Both the position numbers and the translations under genes were made by a program. Source: Cohnella thailandensis (lineage in GTDB: Bacteria > Bacillota > Bacilli > Paenibacillales > Paenibacillaceae). From it: DNA of 64,000 nt. Location: positions 186,001-250,000 of the forward strand of contig NZ_JACJVQ010000013.1 of assembly GCF_014212135.1 (NCBI RefSeq), in the 5' to 3' direction. The first letter of the stretch is position 1; the number at the start of each line of letters is the position of its first letter. This document shows positions 17,926 through 25,393 of the stretch, in pieces. Under the pieces are notes generated by a model that saw only the letters and a list, made by a program, of their open reading frames with translations, was not told where the DNA came from and searched no databases.

Positions 17926-18684
17926 TCATTGGGCGATTTGCTCTTTGATGCTTTGCAGTATTTTTTTCTCCAGACGGCTGACTTGAACCTGAGAGATTCC
18001 GAGCCGGCTGGCCACCTCCGATTGGGTCTGATCCCGGAAATAACGCAGGAATACGATCAAGCGCTCCCGATCGCTGAGCCCCTGAATGGCCTGCGTAAGG
18101 GCGAGCTTGTCGAACCATTTCTCCTGGGATTCGTCCGCGATCTGATCCATCAGCGTGATCGGATCCCCGTCGTTCTCGAACACCGTCTCGTGAATGGACG
18201 TCGGCGGCTTGTTCGCCTCTTGGGCGAAGACGATCTCCTCCGGTGTGACCCCCAGCTCCTCCGCCACCTCGCCGATGGTCGGCTGCCTTCCATGGCGCTT
18301 GGAGAGCTCGTCCTTCGCCTTGCGAACCCGGTTCGCCATCTCCTTGAGAGATCGGCTTACCTTGAGCGTTCCGTCGTCCCTCAGAAATCGTTGAATCTCT
18401 CCGATTATCATAGGGACGGCATAAGTAGAGAACTTCACGTCGTAGCTAAGATCAAATTTATCTACCGCCTTCAGGAGACCGATGCAGCCGATCTGGAACA
18501 GATCCTCCGAGTCGTACCCTCTGCCCGAGAAGCGCTGAACGACGGACCAGACGAGCCGAATATTGCTCGACACAAGCGTCTCGCGAGCCGTCCCGTCGCC
18601 GGATTGGCTTAACGCGATAAGCCGCTTGACTTCGGAATCGTCCAGATACCCCTGCGGCGACGATCGCTTCCATTCGATTTCCAT
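17926..18684 (-). CDS. sigF: RNA polymerase sigma factor SigF (SpoIIAC)
   Basis: First forespore-specific sigma factor, 252 residues. Region 2 contains DLFQIGCIGLLKAVDKFD and YAVPMIIGEIQRFLRDDG; region 3 SLKEMANRVRKAKDELSK; region 4.2 ends QSEVASRLGISQVQVSRLEKK. Held inactive by SpoIIAB, encoded just upstream, until SpoIIAA is dephosphorylated. Last gene of spoIIAA-AB-AC, followed by a strong terminator. Confidence 0.97.
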   Translation of the reverse strand: MEIEWKRSSPQGYLDDSEVKRLIALSQSGDGTARETLVSSNIRLVWSVVQRFSGRGYDSEDLFQIGCIGLLKAVDKFDLSYDVKFSTYAVPMIIGEIQRFLRDDGTLKVSRSLKEMANRVRKAKDELSKRHGRQPTIGEVAEELGVTPEEIVFAQEANKPPTSIHETVFENDGDPITLMDQIADESQEKWFDKLALTQAIQGLSDRERLIVFLRYFRDQTQSEVASRLGISQVQVSRLEKKILQSIKEQIAQ

Positions 18685-18709
18685 TGCTCCAACCCCTGCC
18701 GCGCGGTAT

Positions 18710-19156
18710 TTAGTTGAACAGCGCCTTCTTGGATTCGATTCTTTTCTTCATGCGAAGACGGGTTCCCTTGCCGGGTTCGCTGGACACGTCCAGCTCATCC
18801 ATGAAATTCTCGATAATCGTGAAGCCCATGCCGGATCTCTCCAGCTCCGGGCGCGAGGTGTACAGCGGCTGCCGGGCAAGGTCGATGTCCTCGATGCCCC
18901 GGCCTTCGTCCGCAACGGTAATCGTGACGGTGTCACCGTCGATCTCGGCTTCCAGCAGCACGACTCCGTCCGGCTTATTCTCGTAGCCGTGGATGATGGA
19001 ATTCGTCACCGCCTCCGACACGACCGTCTTGATATCGTTCAGCAGCTCCAGCGTAGGATCCATCTGAGTGACGAACGCGGCTACCGCCACGCGGGCGAAC
19101 GCCTCGTTCTCCGAACGGCTCGCAAAGCTAAGCTTCATGAAATTGCCTGCGCTCAT
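18710..19156 (-). CDS. spoIIAB: Anti-sigma F factor SpoIIAB
   Basis: Kinase-type anti-sigma factor of 148 residues that binds SigF or phosphorylates SpoIIAA. It has the GHKL ATP-binding boxes: [13 protein letters not shown] (N box), DEGRGIED (G1) and [14 protein letters not shown] (G2). The ATG at 19156 overlaps the spoIIAA stop (ATGA), with GGAGGTC 8 nt upstream; the longer frame to 19267 runs inside spoIIAA and is not used. Confidence 0.96.
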   Translation of the reverse strand: MSAGNFMKLSFASRSENEAFARVAVAAFVTQMDPTLELLNDIKTVVSEAVTNSIIHGYENKPDGVVLLEAEIDGDTVTITVADEGRGIEDIDLARQPLYTSRPELERSGMGFTIIENFMDELDVSSEPGKGTRLRMKKRIESKKALFN

Positions 19157-19506
19157 GATACGACCTCCAATCCGGCTAGAGCCGAACGCTCCGTCTCGTA
19201 GAATGAGATAATCTTGAACAAGCCGGACAGCTCGAACAAGCGTTTTACGCCCGAATGAACGTCGCACACGACCATTTTGCCCCCGCGGCTCTTGATCAGC
19301 TTGTATCTTCCGAGAATGACCCCGAGACCCGAGCTATCCATGAACTGCAAGTCTTTCAAACTGAGAACGACATGCTCCACGCGACCTCTTAGAATCGCAT
19401 CTTCCATCTTGAAGCGGACGATATCCGCCGTATGATGGTCCAATTCCCCTCGCAATCTGACAACCAAGACATTCCTATGCTGCTCCAATTCCACCTGCAA
19501 GCTCAC
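19153..19506 (-). CDS. spoIIAA: Anti-sigma F factor antagonist SpoIIAA
   Basis: STAS-domain protein of 117 residues. The phosphorylation site is S58 in [12 protein letters not shown], equal in position to the B. subtilis protein. Unphosphorylated SpoIIAA frees SigF from SpoIIAB after SpoIIE acts in the forespore. GTG start at 19506 behind GGGGAGGG. First gene of the operon, with a sigma-H/Spo0A-type promoter region 60-130 nt upstream. Confidence 0.96.
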   Translation of the reverse strand: MSLQVELEQHRNVLVVRLRGELDHHTADIVRFKMEDAILRGRVEHVVLSLKDLQFMDSSGLGVILGRYKLIKSRGGKMVVCDVHSGVKRLFELSGLFKIISFYETERSALAGLEVVS

Positions 19507-19566
19507 GCCGATCCCTCCCCATCGTGTACCAACGGCTGTGCCACTTTTCCGGATTACTGCTTAACT

Positions 19567-19596
19567 CAATTCTACGAACCGGATTTCCATTCCTGC
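19567..19596 (-). promoter_or_regulatory. Sigma-H-type promoter of the spoIIA operon
   Basis: On the minus strand GCAGGAATG (-35, 19588-19596) and GTAGAATTG (-10, 19567-19575) are separated by exactly 12 nt and match the sigma-H consensus RnAGGAwww-N11/12-RnnGAATww. It lies 61 nt before the spoIIAA start. B. subtilis spoIIA is known to use sigma-H with Spo0A. Confidence 0.8.
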
Positions 19597-19638
19597 CCCC
19601 CGACAAAACTAGAAGCTAGCTTCTTCCCCCCGACAAAA
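19596..19638 (-). promoter_or_regulatory. Two Spo0A-box-like direct repeats upstream of spoIIA
   Basis: Two identical 13-mers, TTTTGTCGGGGGG on the minus strand, at 19596-19608 and 19626-19638, exactly 30 bp apart. The TTGTCG core agrees with the 0A box TTGTCGAA; the GG in place of AA is a departure. The nearer box abuts the sigma-H -35, the place where Spo0A~P activates in B. subtilis. Confidence 0.65.
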
Positions 19639-19642
19639 TACA

Positions 19643-19681
19643 GCAAAGAGGCGCAAGTCTGCCGCTTGCCGCCTTCTTTGC
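19643..19681 (-). terminator. Rho-independent terminator after dacF
   Basis: Stem GCAAAGAaGGCG/CGCC-TCTTTGC with inner CAAG/CTTG, followed on the minus strand by TGTATTTTG. It starts 10 nt past the dacF stop and lies between dacF and the spoIIA promoter, so full read-through from dacF is unlikely. Confidence 0.8.
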
Positions 19682-19691
19682 CCATCTTCGG

Positions 19692-20912
19692 TTAATCGTT
19701 CAGGAAAAGCTTGCCCGCCGAGCGCTTGAACAGAGTCCACCAGCCCGCCCGATCCACGGAAGCCGGAGCTTCGATCGGGAATTCGTTCATCACCTCGTTG
19801 CCGCGATAAACGATCAGCTTGCCGACCTGTTGTCCGGCCTTCACCGGCGCCGTCAGCTTTTTGTCCAGAACAAGCTCGTGACGGATATTTCCTTTGGAAT
19901 CGCCTTTGCGCACGAGCACGCTGTACGAATGCTTCGCGACGATCGGCAGCTTGGCGGTTTCGCCCTTCTGCACCTGAAGCGAGCCGATCGTGTCGCCCTT
20001 CTTGTAAATAGGGACATTCGTGAATTGAGCGAACGCGTAATCGAACAGCTTCGACACTTCCGCGTTGCGCGTTTTCGTATTCGGCTCTCCCATCACGACC
20101 GCGATCAGCCGCAGATTATCCCGCTTGGCCGTGGCCGACAGGCAGAACTTCGCTTCCCCGGTGAAGCCCGTCTTCAGCCCGTCCGCGCCGTTGTAAAACC
20201 TCACCAGCTTGTTCGTATTGACGAGCCAGAACGGCTTCGGCTTGTCCTTGCGAAGATAATCCTGGTAAAGCCCCGTGTACTTCGTAATCTCTTCGTGCTT
20301 AAGCAGCTCCCGCGACATCAGCGCGATATCCCGAGCCGAAGAGACGTGCCCCGAGGCCGGCAAACCGTTGCAGTTGACGAAATGCGTGCTCGTCATGCCG
20401 AGCTCCTTCGCTTTCTCGTTCATCCGCTTGACGAATTCCTCTTCGCTTCCGGCCAGCTTCTCGGCCAGCGCGACCGAAGCGTCGTTCCCGGATGCGAGGG
20501 CTACGCCCTTCAGCATATCCTCGACGGTCATCTCTTCCCCCGGTTCAAGGAAGATCTGCGAGCCGCCCATCGATGCCGCGTATTCGCTGGTCTGCACTTT
20601 GTCCGTCAGCTTGATTCGGCCTTCGTCAAGAGCCTCCATCACCAGCAGCATGGTCATGATCTTCGTGATGCTCGCCGGAGGCAGAGCCGCCGAGCTGTTC
20701 TTCTCGAAAATAACGGTTCCGCTGTCCGCATCCATCAGGATGGCCGAACGGGCGGAGCCGGTCAGATCGGTTTGCGGTGCGATCGATTTGGAATGGCCCG
20801 AGGAGGCTTCCTCCGCCAGAGCGGGGGACGAGGCGGCCGAGGCCGCAATCGCGGCGGTCAGGGCAAGAGTCGTCAGAGGACGAACCCATCGGCGGTATCG
20901 CATGGTGTGCAT
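19692..20912 (-). CDS. dacF: D-alanyl-D-alanine carboxypeptidase DacF
   Basis: Exported penicillin-binding protein of 406 residues acting on peptidoglycan during forespore cortex synthesis. Signal peptide about 1-33 (ALTAAIAASAASSPALA), then SITK at 81-84, SGN at 141-143 and KTG at 247-249. The C-terminal domain is PBP5-like. The Shine-Dalgarno (GGAGGGG) lies about 14 nt before the ATG, longer than usual. Directly upstream of spoIIA as in B. subtilis, with a sigma-F-like promoter in front. Distinguished from dacB by this context. Confidence 0.93.
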   Translation of the reverse strand: MHTMRYRRWVRPLTTLALTAAIAASAASSPALAEEASSGHSKSIAPQTDLTGSARSAILMDADSGTVIFEKNSSAALPPASITKIMTMLLVMEALDEGRIKLTDKVQTSEYAASMGGSQIFLEPGEEMTVEDMLKGVALASGNDASVALAEKLAGSEEEFVKRMNEKAKELGMTSTHFVNCNGLPASGHVSSARDIALMSRELLKHEEITKYTGLYQDYLRKDKPKPFWLVNTNKLVRFYNGADGLKTGFTGEAKFCLSATAKRDNLRLIAVVMGEPNTKTRNAEVSKLFDYAFAQFTNVPIYKKGDTIGSLQVQKGETAKLPIVAKHSYSVLVRKGDSKGNIRHELVLDKKLTAPVKAGQQVGKLIVYRGNEVMNEFPIEAPASVDRAGWWTLFKRSAGKLFLND

Positions 20913-20971
20913 GAGTGTTTGGTTTTCCCCTCCAGATGCCGGTAAGGCAGGCTATGGTGTCTTCTTCCAAC

Positions 20972-21001
20972 CATTGTTCCCTGGGGAAAAGCAAAATATT
21001 C
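20972..21001 (-). promoter_or_regulatory. Sigma-F-like promoter of dacF
   Basis: Minus-strand GAATA (-35) and GGGAACAATG (-10) with a 15-nt spacer fit the sigma-F pattern GYwTA-N15/16-GGnnAnAnTR, with one mismatch in the -35. It ends 60 nt before the dacF ATG. DacF is a known sigma-F target in B. subtilis. Confidence 0.62.
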
Positions 21002-21035
21002 CACTATGCGAGAGTATTGCTGCTTGATCGGGCGG

Positions 21036-21854
21036 CTAGACGCGGTTCCGTTTGCGATAGGCGGATGGCCGAATGCCCCGAACCTTGAGGAACACGCGGC
21101 TGAGGTAGAACCCGTTCTCGTAGCCGCATTGCCTGGCGATCTCGTCCAGGCCGAGGGACGTATCCCGGAGGAGCCGGCATGCCCGATCCAGCCTCGTCTC
21201 CGTCAAGAACGCCGACGGAGTAAGCCCGAACGCGGAACGAAACTTCCTCGTCAGCTGCACCGGGGTCAATCCCAATCGCTTGGCCGCTTGTGACAAGGAG
21301 AGAGGCTCCATTCCGGAATCGGCCAATAACCTCTTCGCCTCCAGCATCTTCTCGTCCCCGGTTTCGGGAGGCTGCCCCGACCGGACTTGCTCCAGCTCCA
21401 GCATCCGCAGCAGATCGTTCAGAAGATGCTGCTTCAAGCGCATGCTCCGAGGTTCCGTTGCGGCCTCCAGGCTCCGCAAGTAGCGGAAGGTCGAAGCCAA
21501 GCGTTCCCGGTCGGCCGGGGCGAACTTGCCCATCCATTCCTCGCGGGTCGCTTCCGCATCGGTTCCCTCTTCTAACGCGGCGGAATCCGCTCCGTCCGCC
21601 TGACCGATACGGAACGCTAAATAATGGAACGACAATGGCGTCACCGTTTCCCGGTAAAACCACGTTCCGGGCGGGCACAGTACGAGTTCGCCTGATCCCG
21701 CCTCCCCTTCGAAGCGGCCGACCTTGTAGCGGAACCGGCCCGTCTCTACCGCGAACATCGTCCAGAAGGCGTGCAAATCGCGGTCCAGCGCGAAGCGCTC
21801 CTTCCGATGCCAGTAGACGTGAGACTCCAACCGCGCTTCCGCGGAACCGAGCAT
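21036..21854 (-). CDS. AraC family transcriptional regulator
   Basis: 272-residue regulator with an N-terminal AraC-type cupin ligand-binding domain (LVLCPPGTWFYRETVTPLSFHYLAF around 60-85) and two C-terminal helix-turn-helix units (LSLSQAAKRLGLTPVQLTRKFR and LGLDEIARQCGYENGFYLSRVF). The ATG at 21854 has GGAGG 8 nt upstream. It is divergent from the FAD-dependent oxidoreductase gene, so it probably controls that gene, likely as an activator responding to a sugar-like ligand. The ligand is unknown. Confidence 0.88.
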   Translation of the reverse strand: MLGSAEARLESHVYWHRKERFALDRDLHAFWTMFAVETGRFRYKVGRFEGEAGSGELVLCPPGTWFYRETVTPLSFHYLAFRIGQADGADSAALEEGTDAEATREEWMGKFAPADRERLASTFRYLRSLEAATEPRSMRLKQHLLNDLLRMLELEQVRSGQPPETGDEKMLEAKRLLADSGMEPLSLSQAAKRLGLTPVQLTRKFRSAFGLTPSAFLTETRLDRACRLLRDTSLGLDEIARQCGYENGFYLSRVFLKVRGIRPSAYRKRNRV

Positions 21855-21880
21855 GGCTTCTTCCTCCTTCATGTTGAAAA

Positions 21881-21959
21881 AAAGGATATTCGATTTTGAA
21901 ATAGGGTGCATGTAATTAAATAATATGATGGATTAATATGAAATCAAAGATATCCCTTT
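21881..21959. promoter_or_regulatory. Inverted repeat pair in the AraC/oxidoreductase divergent region
   Basis: Left arm AAAGGATATTCGATTTTGAA (21881-21900) and right arm, read on the other strand, AAAGGGATATCTTTGATTTCA (21939-21959) are similar inverted copies about 58 bp apart. The spacer is AT-rich. A plausible operator pair for the divergent AraC regulator; not proven. Confidence 0.4.
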
Positions 21960-21970
21960 CGAGGTGACCG

Positions 21971-24247
21971 ATGATGAGACAGGAAATCGCGCAAGCGGAT
22001 ATTACGGTCGTGGGAGGAGGGCTGGCCGGCGTCAACGCCGCCATCGCGGCGGCCAGGCTCGGCCGCACGGTGGCCCTGGTACAGAATCGCCCCGTCCTCG
22101 GGGGGAACTCCAGCAGCGAGGTCCGGGTCTGGGTGTGCGGCGCGACGGCGCACGGCACCCAGCGATATGCGAGGGAAACCGGCATCATGGGCGAGCTCTT
22201 CGTGGAGAATCAATTCCGCAACATCGAAGGCAATCCGTATTTATGGGATTTGACTCTGCTCGAAGCCGTCCGGGCGGAGCCGAACATCCGGCTGTATCTG
22301 AACACCGACGTTCACGAGGTTGAAGCCGACGGCGACGAACGAGACCGCACGATCCGGTCGTTGACCGGATGGATGATGGGCTCGGAACGCCGGATTCGGT
22401 TCGAGAGCCTCTTCTACCTCGATTGCACGGGGGACGGCCTGATCGGCTTCCTGGCCGGAGCGAAGCACCGGATCGGACGCGAAGCGCAGCATGAGTTCAA
22501 CGAGAGCTGGGCACCGCTCGTCCCGGACGATATCACTCTCGGCAGCACGCTGCTGTTCTACACGAAGGACGCGGGCCGGCCCGTTCGGTTCGTTCCTCCC
22601 TCCTTCGCCGTCGACATCGCGAAGACGACGATTCCGGTGCGCCGGATCATCCGCAGCGGCGACAACGGCTGCGCTTACTGGTGGATCGAATGGGGCGGGG
22701 AGCTCGACACCGTGCACGACAACGAACGAATCCGCGACGAGCTGTGGGCGGTCATCTACGGAATCTGGGATTTTATCAAAAACTCCGGCAAATTCGACGC
22801 GGACCGGATGACGCTCGAATGGGTCGGCTCGATCCCCGGCAAGCGGGAATACCGCCGGTTCGTCGGCGATTACGTCTTGAACCAGAACGACATCCTGGAG
22901 CAGCATCCGTTCGAGGATCGAGTCGCGTTCGGCGGCTGGTCGATCGATCTTCACCCGCCGCAAGGGGTTTACGCGAAGGAAAGCGGCTCCAAGCATCTGT
23001 ATCCGGACGGCGTCTATCATATTCCGTTCCGCTCTCTCTATTCGGTCAACGTGAACAACATGCTTATGGCGGGGCGCGACATCAGCGCTTCCCACGTCGC
23101 TTTCGGAACGACGCGGGTGATGGCGACCTGCGCCGTTATCGGCGAAGCGGCCGGCACGGGAGCCGCGTTGTGCGCGATCAAGGGCGTCTCGCCCCGTGAG
23201 CTGCACCGCCGGCACCTTCGAGAGCTGCAGCAAACGCTGCTTCGTCAGGACGCGTCCGTCATCGGCATCCGCAACGAAGACGAGGCCGACGCGGCGCGCC
23301 ATGCGGACGTAGCCGCCTCCGGCACGCTTCGGGTTCTCGCCGCCGAGCAAGCCGACGAAGCCTATTCGCTGACGTCCGACATCGGCTTTATCGTGCCGGT
23401 CGATCCCAGGCTGGACGGCATCGAATTGCTCGTGAATGCCGCGGACGATGCCGTGCTCCAGGTTGAAGCGTGGAGCACGGGACGCCTCGAGAACTACGTC
23501 CCCTTCCGGCTGGAGGCTTCCTCGGAAGCTTCCGTGAAGCGAGGCGAACGTCAATGGGTCGCTCTCCCGCTTGCCTGGAGCCCGGATACGGCGCAGAACG
23601 CGTTTATCGTCGTGAAAGCGAACGACCGCTTATCCGTCCATCTTTCGAACCGTCCGCTTACGGGCGTATTGACGTTCAAGGACGGCGGCGAACCGCCGGT
23701 GCCTTCGTCGCTCGAGGAGAAGCAGGTCGACCAGCCGCTCGTTCGGTGGCGTTCCCATCCTTTCGAACGGAAGACCGTCTGCTTCCGGCTAGCCGGCGAG
23801 ACGAACGCCTTCCTTCCGTCCAAGGTCGCGGACGGCTATCATCGCCCTTACGGCGGCCCTCATCTATGGTCGTCCGAAGCCGATCCGTCCGAGACGCCGC
23901 AATGGCTGGAGCTCGCCTGGCCCCAACCGATCGCGGTCGGCTCCGTCCACCTGACGTTTAACGACGACGTCAACGAGGATTTGATCAATTTGCATCACCA
24001 TCGCACTCCGTTCGAAGCCATTCCAGAGCTCGTCAAGGATTATCGCGTCGAAGCCTGGCTGAACGACGGATGGGAGACCGTGGCGGAATGCCGGAACAAT
24101 CACAAGCGCAAGCGCGTTCATTCCCTTGGCGCGAAGATCGAAACGAATCGCCTTCGCGTCGTCGTCGCGGCGACGAACGGCTGCCCTCGCGCCGAGATCG
24201 TGGAAGTGCGGGTATACGAATGCAAGCGCGAGAAGCCGCTTGGTTGA
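21971..24247 (+). CDS. FAD-dependent oxidoreductase with C-terminal sugar-binding-like region
   Basis: 758-residue flavoprotein. The N-terminus has the dinucleotide fold VVGGGLAGVNAAIAAARLG (GxGxxG at about 15-20), the GGNSSSEVRVW loop and the second FAD motif NMLMAGRDISASHVAFG near 360-376, all typical of the FAD_oxidored family (PF12831). After about residue 450 comes a beta-rich region; residues about 590-755 look like a discoidin/F5-8C fold (VADGYHRPYGGPHLW, PQWLELAWPQPIAV). It could oxidise a carbohydrate or related polyol, but no substrate can be read from the sequence. Starts ATGATG behind GAGGTG. Divergent from the AraC gene and convergent with the PhyH gene; no signal peptide. Confidence 0.82.
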   Translation: MMRQEIAQADITVVGGGLAGVNAAIAAARLGRTVALVQNRPVLGGNSSSEVRVWVCGATAHGTQRYARETGIMGELFVENQFRNIEGNPYLWDLTLLEAVRAEPNIRLYLNTDVHEVEADGDERDRTIRSLTGWMMGSERRIRFESLFYLDCTGDGLIGFLAGAKHRIGREAQHEFNESWAPLVPDDITLGSTLLFYTKDAGRPVRFVPPSFAVDIAKTTIPVRRIIRSGDNGCAYWWIEWGGELDTVHDNERIRDELWAVIYGIWDFIKNSGKFDADRMTLEWVGSIPGKREYRRFVGDYVLNQNDILEQHPFEDRVAFGGWSIDLHPPQGVYAKESGSKHLYPDGVYHIPFRSLYSVNVNNMLMAGRDISASHVAFGTTRVMATCAVIGEAAGTGAALCAIKGVSPRELHRRHLRELQQTLLRQDASVIGIRNEDEADAARHADVAASGTLRVLAAEQADEAYSLTSDIGFIVPVDPRLDGIELLVNAADDAVLQVEAWSTGRLENYVPFRLEASSEASVKRGERQWVALPLAWSPDTAQNAFIVVKANDRLSVHLSNRPLTGVLTFKDGGEPPVPSSLEEKQVDQPLVRWRSHPFERKTVCFRLAGETNAFLPSKVADGYHRPYGGPHLWSSEADPSETPQWLELAWPQPIAVGSVHLTFNDDVNEDLINLHHHRTPFEAIPELVKDYRVEAWLNDGWETVAECRNNHKRKRVHSLGAKIETNRLRVVVAATNGCPRAEIVEVRVYECKREKPLG

Positions 24248-24277
24248 TAGTCGGATTTTCGAGCATATGAAGAATAG

Positions 24278-24303
24278 GAGATAGACTCGGATGAGTCTAT
24301 CTC
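24278..24303. terminator. Perfect hairpin between the oxidoreductase and PhyH genes
   Basis: An 11-bp perfect stem GAGATAGACTC/GAGTCTATCTC with a GGAT loop, 30 nt past the oxidoreductase stop. There is no T-run on either side, so it may be a weak terminator or mRNA 3'-end hairpin. Confidence 0.5.
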
Positions 24304-24378
24304 GCCGGGAGTATGGTGGGTTGGGGCATCCGACGCTGCCGCCCGGTCGACATCCTTCCCGCTGGTCATGCGGCAAAC

Positions 24379-25200
24379 TCATTGTCCCGCGCCGCCGCCG
24401 ATCCACAGCTTCTTGAGCGGGACCATCGCTTCGCCCGGCACGTAATAGTGAAAGTAGTTATCGCTAATGTCTCCGAGCAATTGACGGCGAACCGGGTCAG
24501 CCCCTTCCAGCAGCGAAGGCGATGCCTTGTGATAGTCGATCGGCCGCATCCAGATCGGGCTGTAGCCGATGAACAGCTGCCGGCGGGTAAACTCGGAACG
24601 GTTCGGCGCTCCGGCATGCCACAGGTTCTGCGAGAAGATAAACGCGTCTCCCGGTTTCCCGCAAAGCTGCACCTCGCCTTCGAGCGGGACGTTGACGTCC
24701 GTCTGGACCGGCCGAAAATCGGGCTGCGAATGGCTGCCCCGGATAACCTTCGTATTACCCCGGTTCGGCTGCGACATATCGCTCAGAATGTAACAGACCT
24801 TCAAGTAGTAAACTGCAGTCAACCCGCGAATACTCGGGAACTTCGGATTCGGACCGTCCTGATGCCAATCGATGAAGCTGTTCGTCTCGGTCTTCAAGCG
24901 GTCGGGATTCGGCTTCCGGACCGTGAGATGGGAGATGTGCAGCTGAATGTTATAACCGAGAAGGTTTACGATCAGCGGAAGCAACGAGGGATGGTCGATC
25001 AGCGACAGAATCGCCGGGTCCCGCTCCACGCTGTTGTAGACATTGTAAGCGAGCGATTCTTTTTCTTGGGCAAGGATTCGGTCGACGGCCCCGTTCAGCT
25101 CCGCTACCTTCTCTTCTTGCAGGGCGCCGGGCACGATTAAGTAGCCGTCCCGCTCGAACTGCCGCGCGAGTTCCGGAATATCCAGCTTAAGGTGATCCAT
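24379..25200 (-). CDS. Phytanoyl-CoA dioxygenase (PhyH) family protein
   Basis: Predicted Fe(II)/2-oxoglutarate dioxygenase, 273 residues. The iron ligands are visible as the HxD of DWHQDGPN (about 121-123) and the distal His in QNLWHAGAPNRS, followed by the Arg for 2-oxoglutarate. The ATG at 25200 has GGAGG about 10 nt upstream. It is the last gene of a run on the minus strand (RR, kinase, two permeases, lipoprotein, this gene). In bacteria this family hydroxylates diverse small molecules; its placement with a sugar-type ABC importer suggests work on an imported compound. Substrate unknown. Confidence 0.85.
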   Translation of the reverse strand: MDHLKLDIPELARQFERDGYLIVPGALQEEKVAELNGAVDRILAQEKESLAYNVYNSVERDPAILSLIDHPSLLPLIVNLLGYNIQLHISHLTVRKPNPDRLKTETNSFIDWHQDGPNPKFPSIRGLTAVYYLKVCYILSDMSQPNRGNTKVIRGSHSQPDFRPVQTDVNVPLEGEVQLCGKPGDAFIFSQNLWHAGAPNRSEFTRRQLFIGYSPIWMRPIDYHKASPSLLEGADPVRRQLLGDISDNYFHYYVPGEAMVPLKKLWIGGGAGQ

Positions 25201-25245
25201 TCGAATAAGTCCTCCCTTAATGTCTCGTGTATATTTTCGCGGTAA

Positions 25246-25313
25246 AGGAGGCCGGGCTCGGCTAAGCGCAGGCGGCGTTTTCTCTGCCGCCAGGCTCAGC
25301 CGCAACCCGGCTT
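25246..25313 (-). other. Long GC-rich hairpin between lipoprotein and PhyH genes
   Basis: Extended imperfect stem with GCCGGG/CCCGGC at the base, AGCCG/CGGCT in the middle and GCCGCC/GGCGGC near a TTTTC loop. No T-run follows on the minus strand. It may stabilise the lipoprotein mRNA or reduce transcription into the PhyH gene. Confidence 0.45.
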
Positions 25314-25393
25314 CTTCTCCTCTTGATCGCGTTAATCTCGTCTCGCGAGCGTAGTTCCACTAATCCGATTGTCCCGCTGGATGCGCGTTGCCG

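Noticed and set aside
22241-23554. 437-codon open frame antisense to the FAD oxidoreductase gene
   Set aside because: It mirrors the GC-rich codon pattern of the sense gene, has no ribosome site or family features, and the sense strand has clear motifs.
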